Shown here: positions 1 through 11,720 of the stretch, one piece after another
How the letters are laid out: each line of letters starts with the position of its first letter
Numbering within the stretch: position 1 is the first letter of the stretch
From: Ligula intestinalis
Lineage: Eukaryota > Platyhelminthes > Cestoda > Diphyllobothriidea > Diphyllobothriidae
Direction: 5' to 3'
Length of the DNA stretch: 64,000 nt
Assembly: GCA_036362985.1 (NCBI GenBank)
Contig: JAYGXS010000001.1
Span: 40,695,710-40,759,709, forward strand
Notes under the pieces: model-generated
The model's input: only the letters and a program-made list of their open reading frames with translations
Database searches by the model: none
What the model was told of the DNA's origin: nothing
Translations under genes and position numbers: made by a program

Positions 1-1480
1 GTTCTCAACACAATTCTTAAAGCAAGATAAAGGCGTAATTCTCCAAACAAATTGGATCATGGTAAACATAGCTGCTGCTTTCATACTCATTCTGTGTCCT
101 AGGAACTAGCAACCGAGACCATCGACTTAATCGTGAAAAAATACAAGGAAACGGCAGGTTACCTATGAGAAGCTCAAATACTTCAGCTCCTGAATTTCTG
201 CCTCAAGACGCACTTCACGTTTAACACAACAGTCTACAAGTAGGTTAACGTCAGACCACTGATCTCTCCGCTTTAGAGACACATAGTCGAGGTAGAATTG
301 TGCTGGTTAGTGTCACTGGTCTTCGGTGTTAATAGCAGCCCTAACAGAACTCGTCATCACGCTGTCTTGATGACTCGTCTCACGGTGCATTATCGATCAG
401 TACAGGCCGCGCGCGTGATGAGGTGACACAAGCTGCCGACCGGGATTAGTGCTCTGCCTTACTGTAGGAGAAGAGAGATATAGTTTTGTTTTAATAAAGG
501 TTTGAAGGAGAAAAGATTTTTGCCACGGTGTTCGTAGAGTGAACGTGACCGTACTGTGTTCTTGGTTTTTCCTCTTTGTTAAAGCTGAGCACAAGGGTGA
601 GCTCTCAGGTCAAGATACAAAACCTGTGGATGTTATTTCAACCGACACCTCACAGTTAGGTTGCCCATTTCTTCCCCACACCTGTTCCTCGTGAAAAGTA
701 TCCACGAGTTGATACTATCTTCGTTTTTTACCTTTCAATACACTGTTCCTTGCATTATACTTCCCTATACCTCGATGTGTTTCTCAGTGGTCTAACTGCG
801 ATGGATCTGCAGTAGGTTGGTGAAAGAAAAATCGCGATCTTCAGTAAACAAGGCATTATCTACACCTATGGTCTGATCGGCACGAAATACGGGTGCTAAA
901 CTCGAATCCGCTGGCCCTTCTGATTCCATAAATGGCTCGCCTCTTATACTACCGCTCTGATGAGTTGCAAACCCACTCAGCATATTACCCCTCAAGGACA
1001 CAATCTGATTGGTCCGATTGCATTTGCCTTTACATGCTCTGCTTATCTTCAATACGCTGTACTAAGTACGTAAAGAGACTTCCATTTTTGCGCCCTTGTC
1101 GTTATTTCTTTCCTCGAGAATTCGAAGGAGGCGTAAATTGACAGCGAAACCTGGGATTTGGCAGCGTTATAGCATTCATAAACCACATACTGTGATTCTG
1201 GGTTGGGCGTGCGGCTGCTACCTTGACCTAAAATGAGATTGCTGTGGTCTAAGCGTTCAAAGCATTCAGGAAAGCAACTTCTATGATGCAAGTACTAGGC
1301 TGCTAAATACTTCCTTCAGTCAGCTGCAGAAGTTGTGGAGCAAGAAATTTATGTCAGCGTATTGAGGTGCATAGCAGTGGAGCGGAAGGTAAAGGGAATT
1401 AATAACTATAAAGGTTGGTCTACATGCAAGTGCACTATAGTTATTATAAGAAGCTATTAGTCAATGAAACAAAACTGTAT
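1..1480. other. No gene recognised
   Basis: Short open frames occur on both strands, but none shows a domain, a believable splice pattern or a biased composition. I see nothing to annotate here. Confidence 0.5.
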
Positions 1481-1499
1481 TGTAAAAGTTAAAAAGGTC

Positions 1500-1800
1500 G
1501 ACTCGGTGGGCTAGGGGACTCGTCCTAGAGCCTCGCCAGCAGCCGCACAGTGACTAGTATTATAAATAGAATAAAACCGAGAAATATCAGGGAGAGAGAG
1601 ATAAATGCGCATTTCTGGCTTATTAGCCATCATCAGTCAGTCTATCAACTTAACTATTATCCACCGAAACCGGATCGATGCGTTAGACTGTTGGATTTAT
1701 TGCCAACGGGTCACAGGTTTGAGCCTCGGGTGCTGTACCATCTGCCCACTCTAGACTCCCTTGGCACTGTCGGTAATGTTTTTCAGTTATAAAGATGTTG
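1500..1800 (+). repeat. Degenerate tRNA-derived SINE remnant
   Basis: A box-B-like stretch (ggtttgagcctcgggtg, near 1717-1733) is followed by a tail ending in gtcggtaatg. The same layout occurs in clearer SINE copies at 46.15 and 31.2 kb. No complete tRNA fold remains. The element was called by comparison within the window only. Confidence 0.35.
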
Positions 1801-1859
1801 GAAATGTCAACCACTATTTGCCACACAGTTGCCGCACCGTTCAATGGATGAATCGATTA

Positions 1860-2160
1860 CATTGTTGCCTGGCCACACTTTTTAATTTGCCCACGACTTT
1901 ATAGTAATCTAGTTCAGACACTTAAGTTTTAAGTTTATCGTCGAGTACCTGATTGCCGACTACTCCCCAGATGCAAAAGTCTTGAGAACTGAAATTTGGC
2001 GACCATGCAGGCCACTCCGCGACACCCGGAATATATTTATTAAGCCCCTTTCAAACGGAGGGATGATAATGAGCAAGGACACCATCCTGCTTAATGTGCA
2101 AGTTGATTAAAACGGGGATAAGGCCGTGCATGTTGAAGACCGTATGAACAAGGTCTACTG
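1860..2160 (-). pseudogene. Mariner/IS630-like transposase fragment (minus strand)
   Basis: Read on the minus strand, this encodes a broken version of the C-terminal half of an IS630/Tc1/mariner-type transposase. A QDGVLAHYH block contains the second catalytic aspartate (codons at 2081-2089). It is followed by LNKYIPG and then WPAWSPNFSSQDFCIWG, which matches the family pattern WPARSPDLTPxDFFLWG. The third acidic position appears as Asn, and in-frame stops interrupt the frame, so it is a fossil. A second fragment of the same type lies in the opposite orientation at 2455-2600, so this may be one rearranged copy or two insertions. Confidence 0.5.
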
Positions 2161-2454
2161 AAGGTTCGCGGAAGAGATTCAATTTTGGAAAAATTGTTGT
2201 GGTTTCATGTTATGAAGTTTTTTTAATTTATTTATAGTCTTTAATAATAATTAAGGTTCCGTTGCATCTGGATCACCCTGTATTAAAATTTACAAATAAA
2301 TAAAATATTATTTTACTACATAGCGTTGCAACAAGTGTACTGTGCAGGATTAATTGGTCCGCCTTACCTATGATAATGCAGTGACAACTAAATAAAAGCT
2401 AAGAATACTAACTGAAAAGTGGTGACCTATAGAGCTTCCACGGGTAGCTTCCCG

Positions 2455-2600
2455 CAGGATGTTGACCCTGCTTATTACGGTATCTCTGTTCAGAAGTGGA
2501 TTACTGAACATTTCGCGGATGTCGTGAAATGACCAGCAAGGTATCCAGACTTCAATCTGCTACATCTGCAATTACAGAGTCTATATTTTGTGAATCCCTG
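2455..2600 (+). pseudogene. Mariner/IS630-like transposase fragment (plus strand)
   Basis: Starting at codon 2455 the plus strand reads QDVDPAYYG, then about 14 residues on EHFADVVK, a TGA stop, and PARYPDFNLL. This follows the family order of QDGAPPHY, then WPARSPDLNPLD. The stop and the loss of the tryptophan before PAR show it is dead. It is inverted relative to the related fragment at 1860-2160. Confidence 0.4.
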
Positions 2601-2949
2601 CTTTCCCAAGGCAAACGCTTCTACCAAGAGCTGAGCGAAGAGCCAGAAAAGAAGAATAGGGTAGGGAGTACTGTGTGAGGCAAGTTAGCCGGTACTTAGA
2701 GAGTCATTAGGCATCGACGTAGGGGGCAGAAACCTGCTCAAAGTGGCAAGCAGTTCAAATCTGAGTGCGTTTTGGACATCTGAGCTTGCCATCAAACCTA
2801 GAAATAAGTCATCAAAATGGCTCCTGGCATCTTACATGCTCTTATAAATGTCATAGTAATAGTTCACAAGTTTTCACAAAGGACAGGCAAAGATGGTACA
2901 AAGGAAATTTATTCAATAGTTATAGTTTCGTAAGAAGTCCTTGCAGAGT

Positions 2950-3765
2950 ACCGTGCAGCATTCGTGTAACGTGTCGGCATATGCGAAAGATTGATACGCT
3001 CTAGATAATCGGCATTAAGAAATGTTGTAATACTGATTATCATGTAGTCTATTCTTAAGTCATTTCAGTCACAATAGGATGCCGGCTTTTAACGAGCTTG
3101 TTTCTGACCGCCAACAAAACGTTTGTACCGTAAAAAGTGGCTACTAAAGTGGTATGCATTTTTATCATTTATTATGACCGTCTTTATGAATTCAAATATA
3201 TTTATGGGAAACATACGAGAAAAATATTTATTGTATTCGTTTGGTAGCAAGTTACGCCTTCTTTAAATATTATACTTAAAGAAAGGGTATCTTTTGGTTC
3301 TAAACTGGTTTTCAAATTGCCGAATAATTTGAAACCTACCGACTGCTTCACTTGAATTCAAAGTTTACCACTTGCGCGCTTTGTAGATGCTGTCTAAGGA
3401 AAAGTACATTTTTGCCTATGTTTTGAGGAAGGGGTCACATATTTTTCATAAAATATTGCAACAGATGCGGAGCATGCTGTATACATTATCGGCAGCATTA
3501 ATAAATTTACGGATCTGATGTGTAATGAATGAATAAACACCCCACAGTTGTAGACAGTCTCATAGACACTTTTCTAAAGCCGACAGATACCCTTTCTTTA
3601 AGTACAAAGTTAAAGAAGGCGTAATTTTCTACCAAAGGCATAAAAGAAATAATTGCTTCACGCCGGCATGCTATTGTGACTGAAATAACTTGAGAATAGA
3701 CTTCACGATAATCAGTATTACAACCTTAATGCCATGTTGCGCGAATTTTGGCTTGTAGTATAGTG
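2950..3765. mobile_element. Fold-back repeat family A, copy 1
   Basis: This AT-rich element has long terminal inverted repeats. The left side contains atactgattatcatgtag and ggatgccggcttttaacgag. The right side contains the complement, including gataatcagtattacaacc near 3710 and a second ttaaagaaggcgtaatttt block near 3612. A better-preserved copy of the same family lies at 32683-33640. No transposase frame is visible inside, so it looks non-autonomous. Confidence 0.6.
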
Positions 3766-3769
3766 CCCA

Positions 3770-5480
3770 GAGATTGCTAGCCAACATTTTTTCCGTTAAG
3801 GATACGCATCAGCATGTTTATACTTATTAGGCTGGTCGAACGTTTATATGCCTTTAAATTTTATAAGTAAAAAACGAGAGAAGCCTAGACTTACTAAGTC
3901 CATCCCAATGGCGGCGACGACGAAGACTTAACCTATACCAAGATATTTCGGCCAAGAGACAGAGCATAAGACAGCATCGGATAGGAACTATATTTCGTAG
4001 CCATACAGATGCAATTTTAGTTTCGCGCAAAGACCTACAGTTCGCAAATAACCCAGTGCTTCGTATTGCACTCACAGGGCATCATTCGCCAATTGTGTTC
4101 ATAACAAAGACAGTCGCCCTTCTCAGACATGGCGTATTTGTCGAATTTTCTAGAAAAAAGATGTAATGAAGGCAAAGCGAGGGGTAGAAAATGCTTACAA
4201 GTATTGTGGGTAATAGGGTGTGTCCTCAAAGAAGTTATGTGTTCTCTTGGGGCGCAAGAAATAGTGTTTTTCTTTATCAAAATAGTTGCCCTAACAAAGC
4301 TGAGAAACAGGCGATTCTCCATACCTCAAGTTCTCCCGTAACCATCGGAGAGAACAACCTGGTACCGAACGATTCGCAGAATTTTTCCGCATCGTCTCTT
4401 ATCATAGGTTTTGAGCTGGTTATGTAACACTTCCCAGACTTGTACGCTTCATTACACCAGAACAGTACTACTCTCCGTAATCTTGATGTGAATAATGCTG
4501 CTTACTCCCAGGATCCTTAAGGTGTTTTACCTTTCTTGAGTTCATGGCGGCGAACGATTTGGCTATGTGTTCCTGAGAAACCTGTGCGAGAAGGAGAATA
4601 ACAAGGAGCGGAAGCCACATAAAGGCTACTCCTGGCACACGGGTCGGCATTTTGTCCCAGGCAAAGGACAGACAAATATCGATCGAACTTTTGAATGATT
4701 GCCTCGTTTGGTTTGGATTAAAACTGGGCTCCTTCACTATGGCATGCACCGAAGCTAGTCACGATCCCGTCTGCAGATTTTTCGGATGAACCAACTAGAA
4801 ACTATGCCAACGTTTGCTTCTGTGAAATGCAGCAAAATTTTCAGTTTGGATACTTTTCCGGCATAGGGTAAGGTGTGTCTCCCATGAGTGTTTTATTTGA
4901 ACGAATGAGGAAGCAAGGGTTTAGAGGGGGTACGAGAGCAGTTGCACTTCGCAGACCGTTCTTGGTGATACCGGAGCTTTTGCTCTCTTAATCTGGGGTC
5001 GGTGCCGTGTGATTCGCCCCTTGGGTCTGAGGCCTAACACGGCGGCGATTGTGCTCTTATAGTATAGGGCCTGTTTAACGTTGGTAGCCTTCCTGTACAG
5101 TTTATTTCGCCATTCACTTACCGCCTGTCGAGGGTATAAAGGACTGCGGATTTATGTCAGTTCTGCTCTCGTCGCAAAAGAATTTTGGAGGAAGGTGCTG
5201 TGTACCAATTTATAAAGATTAAATAGCTCGCTCTTAGGGTTTAGCAGTTTGTACCAGGATGTTACCTTGACTCGAAGATCTGCTCCTCCAACTCCACCCC
5301 TATACCTATGCAGGCTACTCACTTACCGATCTGGTTAAAAGGGCAAAACATATTCATGCCATTGTATGGTGCACTTAAGCCTGTTGGTTATCTAGTGAGC
5401 GGTAACACTGCACAATAAATATCCAATGTAGTTTGTAAGTCTGCATACAAAATCTATTTTATGTTGACATTATAAAAGGA
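3770..5480. other. No gene established; one possible minus-strand signal peptide
   Basis: The only frame worth naming is on the minus strand at 4468-4749. An internal methionine there starts MWLPLLVILLLAQVSQ, which would make a good signal peptide. The reading continues into MNSRK, where aaag|gtaaaa could be a splice donor. No second exon was found. The rest shows nothing recognisable. Confidence 0.25.
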
Positions 5481-5489
5481 GCTATATTT

Positions 5490-5635
5490 CTCTGGATAAA
5501 TTATACCGGCACTCCAACACGGGTCAGTATCTGTATCAAGGAACACCGTGAGCTGTCCAAGGAGGTTGTGGAACCAAATGGACCTGACAATATCGGAACC
5601 CGTCTGGCGAAGTTCTTAGGCAAATAGGCAAAAAG
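5490..5635 (+). pseudogene. Possible GIY-YIG fragment of a Penelope-like element
   Basis: The frame from about 5499 reads NYTGTPTRVSICIKEHREL. It aligns by eye with the YIGRTSRCISKIIREH core of the clearer GIY-YIG fragment at 56185-56380. It ends at a stop after LAKFLGK. The similarity is short, so this call is tentative. Confidence 0.3.
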
Positions 5636-6169
5636 ACATGGAACTCATACGCCAAAAATGTGCCTGTGGAGTGAACCTGTAAACGAAGACAACGTCGAAC
5701 ACGGACTCAGCTGCATCATTATGTTGATGAAAGTCATCCGAAAATTTTGCTCAGTTCCTGGCTATGGATGCAGAAGGAAGCAGCGATAAACGTGTCTGTA
5801 AAATGGCATCCATTCCAAATGATCACAGCCAGTCCATGGGTAGCCGACTGATAACTCATCGCACCACTCCCCCCCGCTCCCCCTCCCCCACGTTCGTGCT
5901 CTCCACATGTGACACCGTGTCAGCCCAGCGCTCCTATTCTCCCCATATATTGGTCGAAATGCTCGGACAGACCACTATTATATGGAAGAGAGTGAGGTCA
6001 GTAGGGAGGGATCCTCTCCAATGTTAAATCACCGCATACCTCACTAGAATGAATATGAAGAGCTTGAACACACCGTACATGTCCTATGTCATGAAATCTC
6101 GCCCAAATGGCGTTTGCTTTCGGAAAAGACAACTTAAGTAGCCTTATATTATTGAGTTTCGTGCGGTCT

Positions 6170-6440
6170 AATTCGAAGATACTTCAGACCTCTCATGGGG
6201 CCGGTCTTAGAATGAGCTTCTTTCTGACAGACTGCAAAAAGTATCATCTATAAAAATTTCGACTAAGGTAGTCTGCATTTTCCCCACTTACTTTCTTTGT
6301 TCTTATAAATTTGAATATCTTTGTAGAAACCATGCGCAAAAACAATATTACGCATACTTGTTTGTAAGCAAAAATCGTTAAAGGAAATTTAAGGAAGGTC
6401 ACTGATTTCTCTACGCTGGAAGAAAAAGGTCACATAGTTC
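6170..6440. mobile_element. Fold-back repeat family A, partial arm
   Basis: One arm of family A can be followed: aatgagcttctttctgac, then a weakly conserved run with ttataaatttgaatatctttgtag, then tacttgtttgtaagcaaaa. The order matches the arms at 2950 and 32700. The partner arm was not found. Confidence 0.4.
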
Positions 6441-6565
6441 TCCTAAAAGGTTTTAATAAATGTGGATCATATTGTATATGTTGGGAACGTGAAGTTAGTT
6501 GCATTCCGAGATGATATGATGAAAAGAAAGAAGTTCTTCGGACTCGCCACCTGCCATTAGCTGTC

Positions 6566-6757
6566 ACTACTGATCGGGTATATATTCACTCAAAAATGTG
6601 CGAACATCGATCGAACAGGCTTCCGAACTAAACAAAGTTCACGTGGTGGTCAGAGGTTCCTAACGGGTGACCGCCTGCCAGGCCGATGCCGGCCAATTCA
6701 TAATAGCAGCAATAGGGATATGACAGCGTCTGGGGATAACTTGATACAGAACTGTTT
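6566..6757 (-). repeat. Dispersed repeat F (copy next to assembly gap)
   Basis: This is the reverse complement of 49795-49995. Shared blocks include gaactttgtttagttcgga, gcacatttctgagtgaatat and the stretch around ggccggaatcggcctggcag. It looks like the 3' end of a retroelement, but no coding part is attached. The copy runs straight into the N gap, which suggests the assembler broke inside repeated sequence. Confidence 0.6.
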
Positions 6758-6767
6758 NNNNNNNNNN
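6758..6767. other. Assembly gap (10 N)
   Basis: Ten consecutive N bases, probably a placeholder gap of unknown size. It abuts dispersed repeat F on the left and a SINE-like stretch (gtgtcccgtgtcttttctgataatg) on the right. Confidence 0.98.
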
Positions 6768-7033
6768 TGACACCTAATGAGACAGAAGAAGTCTTCCTAG
6801 TGTCCCGTGTCTTTTCTGATAATGTCCTCCTGCCTGTATCCTAGCCGCCTCGCGGTGGATGTTCGAGTGAGAGCTCTAATGGCAACATCGACGGACGAGT
6901 GTATCCTCTAGCAGATCGGTGTACGAATATATACCGCTTTATATATGTATGTGAATGAAAACGCGTGGCTCCGTTTAAATGCTTTTGGAAATTACCCTCA
7001 GTTTAATAACTGATTTATTTTTACAGCGGTGAG

Positions 7034-7078
7034 CAGGTAGCCAGTTGTCCAGTTGTCCAGCTGTCCAGTTGTCTCCCA
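7034..7078 (+). repeat. Short tandem repeat, unit ccagttgtc(c)
   Basis: About four imperfect 9-10 bp units (ccagttgtcc, ccagttgtcc, ccagctgtcc, ccagttgtct) lie in tandem. Confidence 0.7.
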
Positions 7079-7379
7079 GTCCAGTCGTCCGATTGGCTCA
7101 ATGTGTACGGTTGGAAATGTAGCTGCGACCCGGAGTGGAGGAGTGAATGCCTACTAGTGATAATAGGCCGACTGCCCAGGCAACCATCTAAGAGCACCAG
7201 GGTCTCAGGTGATAATTTTGGGAAACCGATAACTAAGCCGGGCGAAGAAGGATAAAAAAGGGCTGCAAGTTATTTTTGGAATAGCCCAGCCTCATTGTGA
7301 CTGCAGCACATTTCTGAGGGCATGTAGATTTGTAAAACTAAATGCACTTGCACGACAGTAGCTGTATGAAAAAGGACTG

Positions 7380-7640
7380 ATTCAACGTTTGAATTGAACT
7401 CTAAATACACTCAGTGCTAAGGGCTACTTATATGGCCCCTAAAAAGGACATGGGAATGGGAACACTCAGTCCGACTAATCAATGTAGTCCTGTGCATAAT
7501 TCCGAGAAAGGTGAAAGTTCCTGTATCATAACCCTAACAAAACCTAAAAGGCGATTCTAATCCTAACCCTACAGTTGACACTAACCCACTTACTATCAAC
7601 CTTAACCCTGGACTAAAACCTAACCCTATCGTCCCCGAAT
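7380..7640. repeat. Dispersed repeat with degenerate telomere-like TAACCC words
   Basis: The block begins with ctacttatatggccccta and related text, then has aaccctaac, cctaaccct, ctaaccc and ttaaccct spread over 7530-7635. A related block at about 29450-29815 carries the complementary words (agggttagg, gttagggtt). The words are not in strict tandem, so this is an interstitial, repeat-borne feature and not a telomere. Confidence 0.5.
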
Positions 7641-7975
7641 TCTTACGCAGAGACTTCTATATTACGGGTGATTTCTGGCCCCATGTCCTGTTTAGAGGTC
7701 ATATAGGTCATGCTTGCTCAGTTTATTTCCACTCAGAGATGAGAGGGAGAGGCTGGAGATAAAGGACTTACTAGCCACGTCTACCAATTGTATTGAGATT
7801 GATACCACATTTTTTATATCTTCCTTTTTTCAGAATGACTTGTAGTAGCCAACTGATAAAAGTAGTTTCGATCCGTGCGTGGACTTGAAGCTAACGTTGC
7901 ACCAGCATATGAAGCTCATGGAAACCCTCACCACCTAGCTTCCCACTTAATCTACGGGCCAATCGAGTCCTGCTG

Positions 7976-8800
7976 GTGGCTCACAATCCGTCGATTTCAT
8001 CGCCAGCAGCGTCACCGAATTCTTGTATGACCCACAGGCCCCAGTTACTTTTGACTCCTAGTACAACCGATACGAGGATGCATTCTCTGTCGATCTGGCT
8101 GCCCAGGAAGACGCGTGGAAGGTACGACTCTTTCGCAAACTGTGTCCTGCCGAGCACGAACTTTATCCTGCCGAAGAATCCACGGGACATTTCCTTCACA
8201 GACACACTGAAGATGTTTTCGCAGATTTTCGGTGAGCAGTCATCACTGTTCAACACCCGATTTCAGTGCCTCCAGCTGTGCAAACGGGAATCCGACGATT
8301 CATCACTTATGCCGACATTGTGAATCGCGAGTGTGGGCGTTTTTAATTTGGCTCTCTCGCCTAATCTCCATCTGCAGCCTCCAGTCCCCCACGGATGCCG
8401 ACAGCCGGACAAGTCTTTTGTTCCACGTGCAACAGAGCAGCTCAATTACCCTCCAAGAACTGTCTGCCAAACTTCAAGCACTTTTAAATCTCAACAACGA
8501 TTCGACTATGATCTAAGGCGCTTCCTCTACGGGTTCAGTCAATGCAGTCGCAGCAGCTAAGCCATCTTCGGTTTCGCGGCACAAGCAAGCCCATAAGGCG
8601 AAATCCCCGCCCTCTCCTTGTCGGCACTGTGGCGCGTGGCATTTTCATGGGGACTGCATTTTTCGGCAACATTGCTGCCACAAATGTTACCAGGTTTGAC
8701 ACCGTGCTGGGTTCTCCCAATCCTCAAGTCCTATAGGCACGCCCTTTCCTGCCCATTCCAATCAAAAGCACCGCTGTAACTCAAAAAGCAAGTCAAAGAA
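7976..8800 (+). pseudogene. gag remnant of the gypsy element
   Basis: The capsid-like part switches frames. One frame holds FILPKNPRDISFTDTLK and FGEQSSLFNTRFQCLQL, which matches the K02A2.6-type gag pattern. Another holds LQSPTDADSRT. The nucleocapsid follows at about 8618-8695 with C-RH-C-GAW-H-FHGD-C, a CX2CX3HX4C zinc knuckle one residue shorter than the usual CX2CX4HX4C, then HCCHKC. Stops and frameshifts mean no intact Gag could be made. Confidence 0.75.
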
Positions 8801-8844
8801 ACAGACTGTCTGAAATTCTCTGAGTCAGTCGGCCACATTCCAGG

Positions 8845-9160
8845 TTAATGCAGCTGATTGCCGGAAGTTCGTTTCTCGACTTCTCAATGGCCACACAGGT
8901 CGCCTACAACTGGACACCACTTCAGATATCACAATCATCTCTGAGTCTTTCTGGCAGTCACTTGGCACCCCCGCAATGCAGCAGACTTCTCAGTCCGCCG
9001 CAAGTGTGTGCGGTGGCCTTGCCTAGTTAATTGGGCAGCTGCAATGCTGTGTCTCCTTCCGCGACATTAACATCACTGCTACCTGCTAAATTTCCAAGTC
9101 TTATCTCAATCTTCTTGGTCTCGACTGGATTGATCAACTTGGCTTGGTTGATTTGCCACT
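8845..9160 (+). pseudogene. Aspartic protease remnant of the gypsy element
   Basis: A decayed retropepsin domain contains LDTTSDITIIS around 8905-8940, equivalent to the family active site LDTASDITVI, and later [14 protein letters not shown] near 9110-9150. Stops occur between the two blocks. It lies directly between the zinc knuckle and the reverse transcriptase, as expected for pol. Confidence 0.7.
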
Positions 9161-9264
9161 CCGCCTTGTTTGCAGTCAAGTGCAGATTCCTGCTGTACCT
9201 GCACACCCCGCCAACGACATTCTCCAGCGGTTTGCTTCAGTGTTCCAAGATGGCCTTGGTCGTT

Positions 9265-9286
9265 GCACACACACACACACACACAC
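9265..9286 (+). repeat. (CA)n microsatellite inside the gypsy fossil
   Basis: An uninterrupted CA run of about 22 bases lies between protease and RT. It interrupts the coding frame and therefore arose after the element died. Confidence 0.9.
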
Positions 9287-9379
9287 GCAAGCTGTGCTTC
9301 ATCTCTGTTATGGACGTCAACCAGTCTTTCACCCAACGAGACCAGTTCCATATGCAGTCCTGCCTCTTTCGATGCTGAA

Positions 9380-10560
9380 CTGAAGCACCTAGGGGAACTC
9401 TGGGTCCTGACACCTGTGTCCTACTCTGCCTGGGCTGCCCCCATTGTTGTGGTCAAGAAGCGAAATGGTTCGATTCGTATCTGCGCCGATTTTTCCACCG
9501 GTCTCAACGCCGCTCTGACGCAGAACTGCTATCCACTGCCGGTCTCCGTTGATCTGTTCATCCTGCTGAATGGTTGTACTTGCTTTGCCAAGTTGGATCT
9601 GGTTGATGCGTACTTGTAGATCGAAGTCATTCTAGAGTCGCGTAAATTTCTATCAATAAACATAAAGCGCGGTCTGTTCCGGTACTTTAGGCTGCCCTTT
9701 GGTTTCAAGACCGCTCCGGCCCTGTTCCAGCAAACTATGAACGCAAAGCTCACCGGCATTCCTGGCACAGCTGGGTACCTGGATGACATTATCATCATGG
9801 GTCGCTCCCCAGCTGAGCTCCAAGATCGAGTGTGCGCAGTACTTGAACGCGTGCAGGAATATGGCTTCCGATTGCGGACCGACAAGTGTCAATTCTTCCT
9901 TGAGTTCATACAGTACCTTAAATTCATCTTTGACGCCAGTGGTCGCCATCCAGATCCCGAAAATATTCGTGCCCTCCAGCGGATGCCTGCACCCAAGGAT
10001 TTATCACAACTTCGATCGTTTCTTGGCCTGATCAGCTACTATAGCGCCTACCTACCGTCAATGCACGACTTACGAGCCCCGCTCGACCGTCTACTGCAGA
10101 AGGATGCTCCCTGGTGCTGGTCCCCCAACTATGAAAAGGCCTTTGTCGAGCTGAAGTCGATGCTGAGTTCAGATCTGCTGCTCACACAATACAACCTGAC
10201 ACTGCAAATCGTCGTTGCTGATGACGCCTCCAACCATGGCGTCGGTGCCGTCATTTCGCATACTTCCCCCGATGGGTCCGAAAAGGCGGTCATGTACGCA
10301 TCACGAAATTTAACCCCTGCCGAGAAGAACCATGGTCAAATCGAGAAAGAAGCCTTAACCATCATCTTTGCCCTCAAGAAGTTCCACAAGCTGCTATACG
10401 GTCATCATTTCACTCTGTTGACTGACCATAAACCGTTACAGTCCATCTTCGGTTCGAAGAAGGGCATCCCAGTCTATTCAGCCAGCCGAACTCAACGATG
10501 GGCAACCATTCTTCTCGGTTACGATTTTTATTTCCGCTAATATTGCACTATTGACTTTGG
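9380..10560 (+). pseudogene. Reverse transcriptase and RNase H of the gypsy element
   Basis: One frame runs from about 9384 to 10540 with a TAG at 9617-9619. The RT shows [16 protein letters not shown], the [10 protein letters not shown] catalytic Asp block, FRLPFGFKTAPALFQ and the YLDD box (codons 9776-9787). The connection reads LRSFLGLISYYSAYLP. RNase H shows ADDASNHGVGAV, the Glu in GQIEKEAL and the Asp in LLTDHKPLQ. A TAA at 10538 ends it where intact relatives continue towards integrase. This is the best-preserved part of the element. Confidence 0.88.
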
Positions 10561-11720
10561 CCAGGCTGACGCCCTTTCCCACCTCATATGTATTCATCAG
10601 GAGCCCAAGGAAGAAACTGTGATTGCTGCTATTTCGATTGAGTACGGAGTGCGCCGACAGTGTTCGGACACCTTTCGAGGCATTCCTGTAACTGCCGCTA
10701 ATAAACGACGTGCTTCCGAACAGGATCCCGTGCTTCGACAAGCTATCTCCTATGTGCAAACCAATTGGTCCACCTCTAATCTCACTGGCGATCTTCATCA
10801 GCTCTTCCTGTGTCGAGCATCATTGTCTGTGATGGATTATTGTCTCTTGTTTGCAGACCGTGTAGTCATTCCTCCTCCACTTCGACCTGCTGTGCTGCGC
10901 CAGTTTCATGCTGCTCACCCTAGTACCAGTCAAATGAAGTCCATTCCGCGCAGTTTTGCTTACTGGCCGGGTATTGATAGCGAAATTGACGATCTCGTGC
11001 GGTGCTGGTCCCGTTGTCAACAAGTTGTCAAGGTGCCCGCTCGTCAATCGCCAGTACCATAGAAAACTCTGGATAGGTCTGAGTCTCGTGTTCACTTCGA
11101 TTTTGCTGGCCCATTCCACGGTGTCACTTACCTAGTTGTGGTTGACGCCTACTCAAAATGACCCAAGATCGCACCGCTGAATCCGGCAACCACCTCTGCT
11201 GCTATCGCCTTCCTACGGCCCATCTTCAGCCAACACCGCCTGCCGGATGTTCTGCTGTCGAATGATGGCTCACAATTTACCTCATCGACCTTTAAGGATT
11301 CCTGCCGCTAACACCACATCCAACATCTGCGCTCCCCACCCTAGCATCCCCTATGAAACGGTCAGGTGGAACGCATTGTTGACACCTTCAAAAGAGCCCT
11401 TTTGAAAGCTCGTAGGGAGGGGATTACGGACGGGATACTCCAGGCACTCCTGTTCTCCTGGGGATGCCTCCCCCGCCGAAGCTTTAATGGGCCGGAAACT
11501 TCGAACGAAGTTCCATGTGTTGCTGCCTACTAATCTGCCGTTCTCACACCCGCTACCACCTGTCTCTCCTGGCAAACTCTCCGTCGGAACACTGGTCTTT
11601 GTTCGTGACTGCCAAGCAGGGCTTCCAGACTGGATTGAGGGGAGGATAAAAGAGCACCGAGGCACAGAGCACCGACCTCTCTGTCGGTGGTGATACCTGG
11701 GTTTGTCACCAAAATCAGTT
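10560..11720 (+). pseudogene. Integrase and GPY/F-like tail of the gypsy element
   Basis: The frame continues through stops at 11060, 11159 and 11311. The HHCC zinc finger is visible as QFHAAHP then RCWSRC. The DDE core follows as HFDFAGPF (first Asp), LLSNDGSQFTS (second Asp) and NGQVERIVDTFKRAL (Glu). After about 11460 the frame shifts and MGRKLRTKFH and VFVRDCQAGLPDWIEGRI appear, then VGGDTWVCHQNQ, which resembles the GPY/F module. Confidence 0.8.

Noticed and set aside
958..975. CTGATGAG near 958 as a hammerhead core
   Set aside because: No GAAAC strand or cleavage triplet at the right distance, and no PLE tail.
9170..9380. Histidine/threonine-rich frame start before the gypsy RT
   Set aside because: It is translation of the CA microsatellite, not part of the polyprotein.
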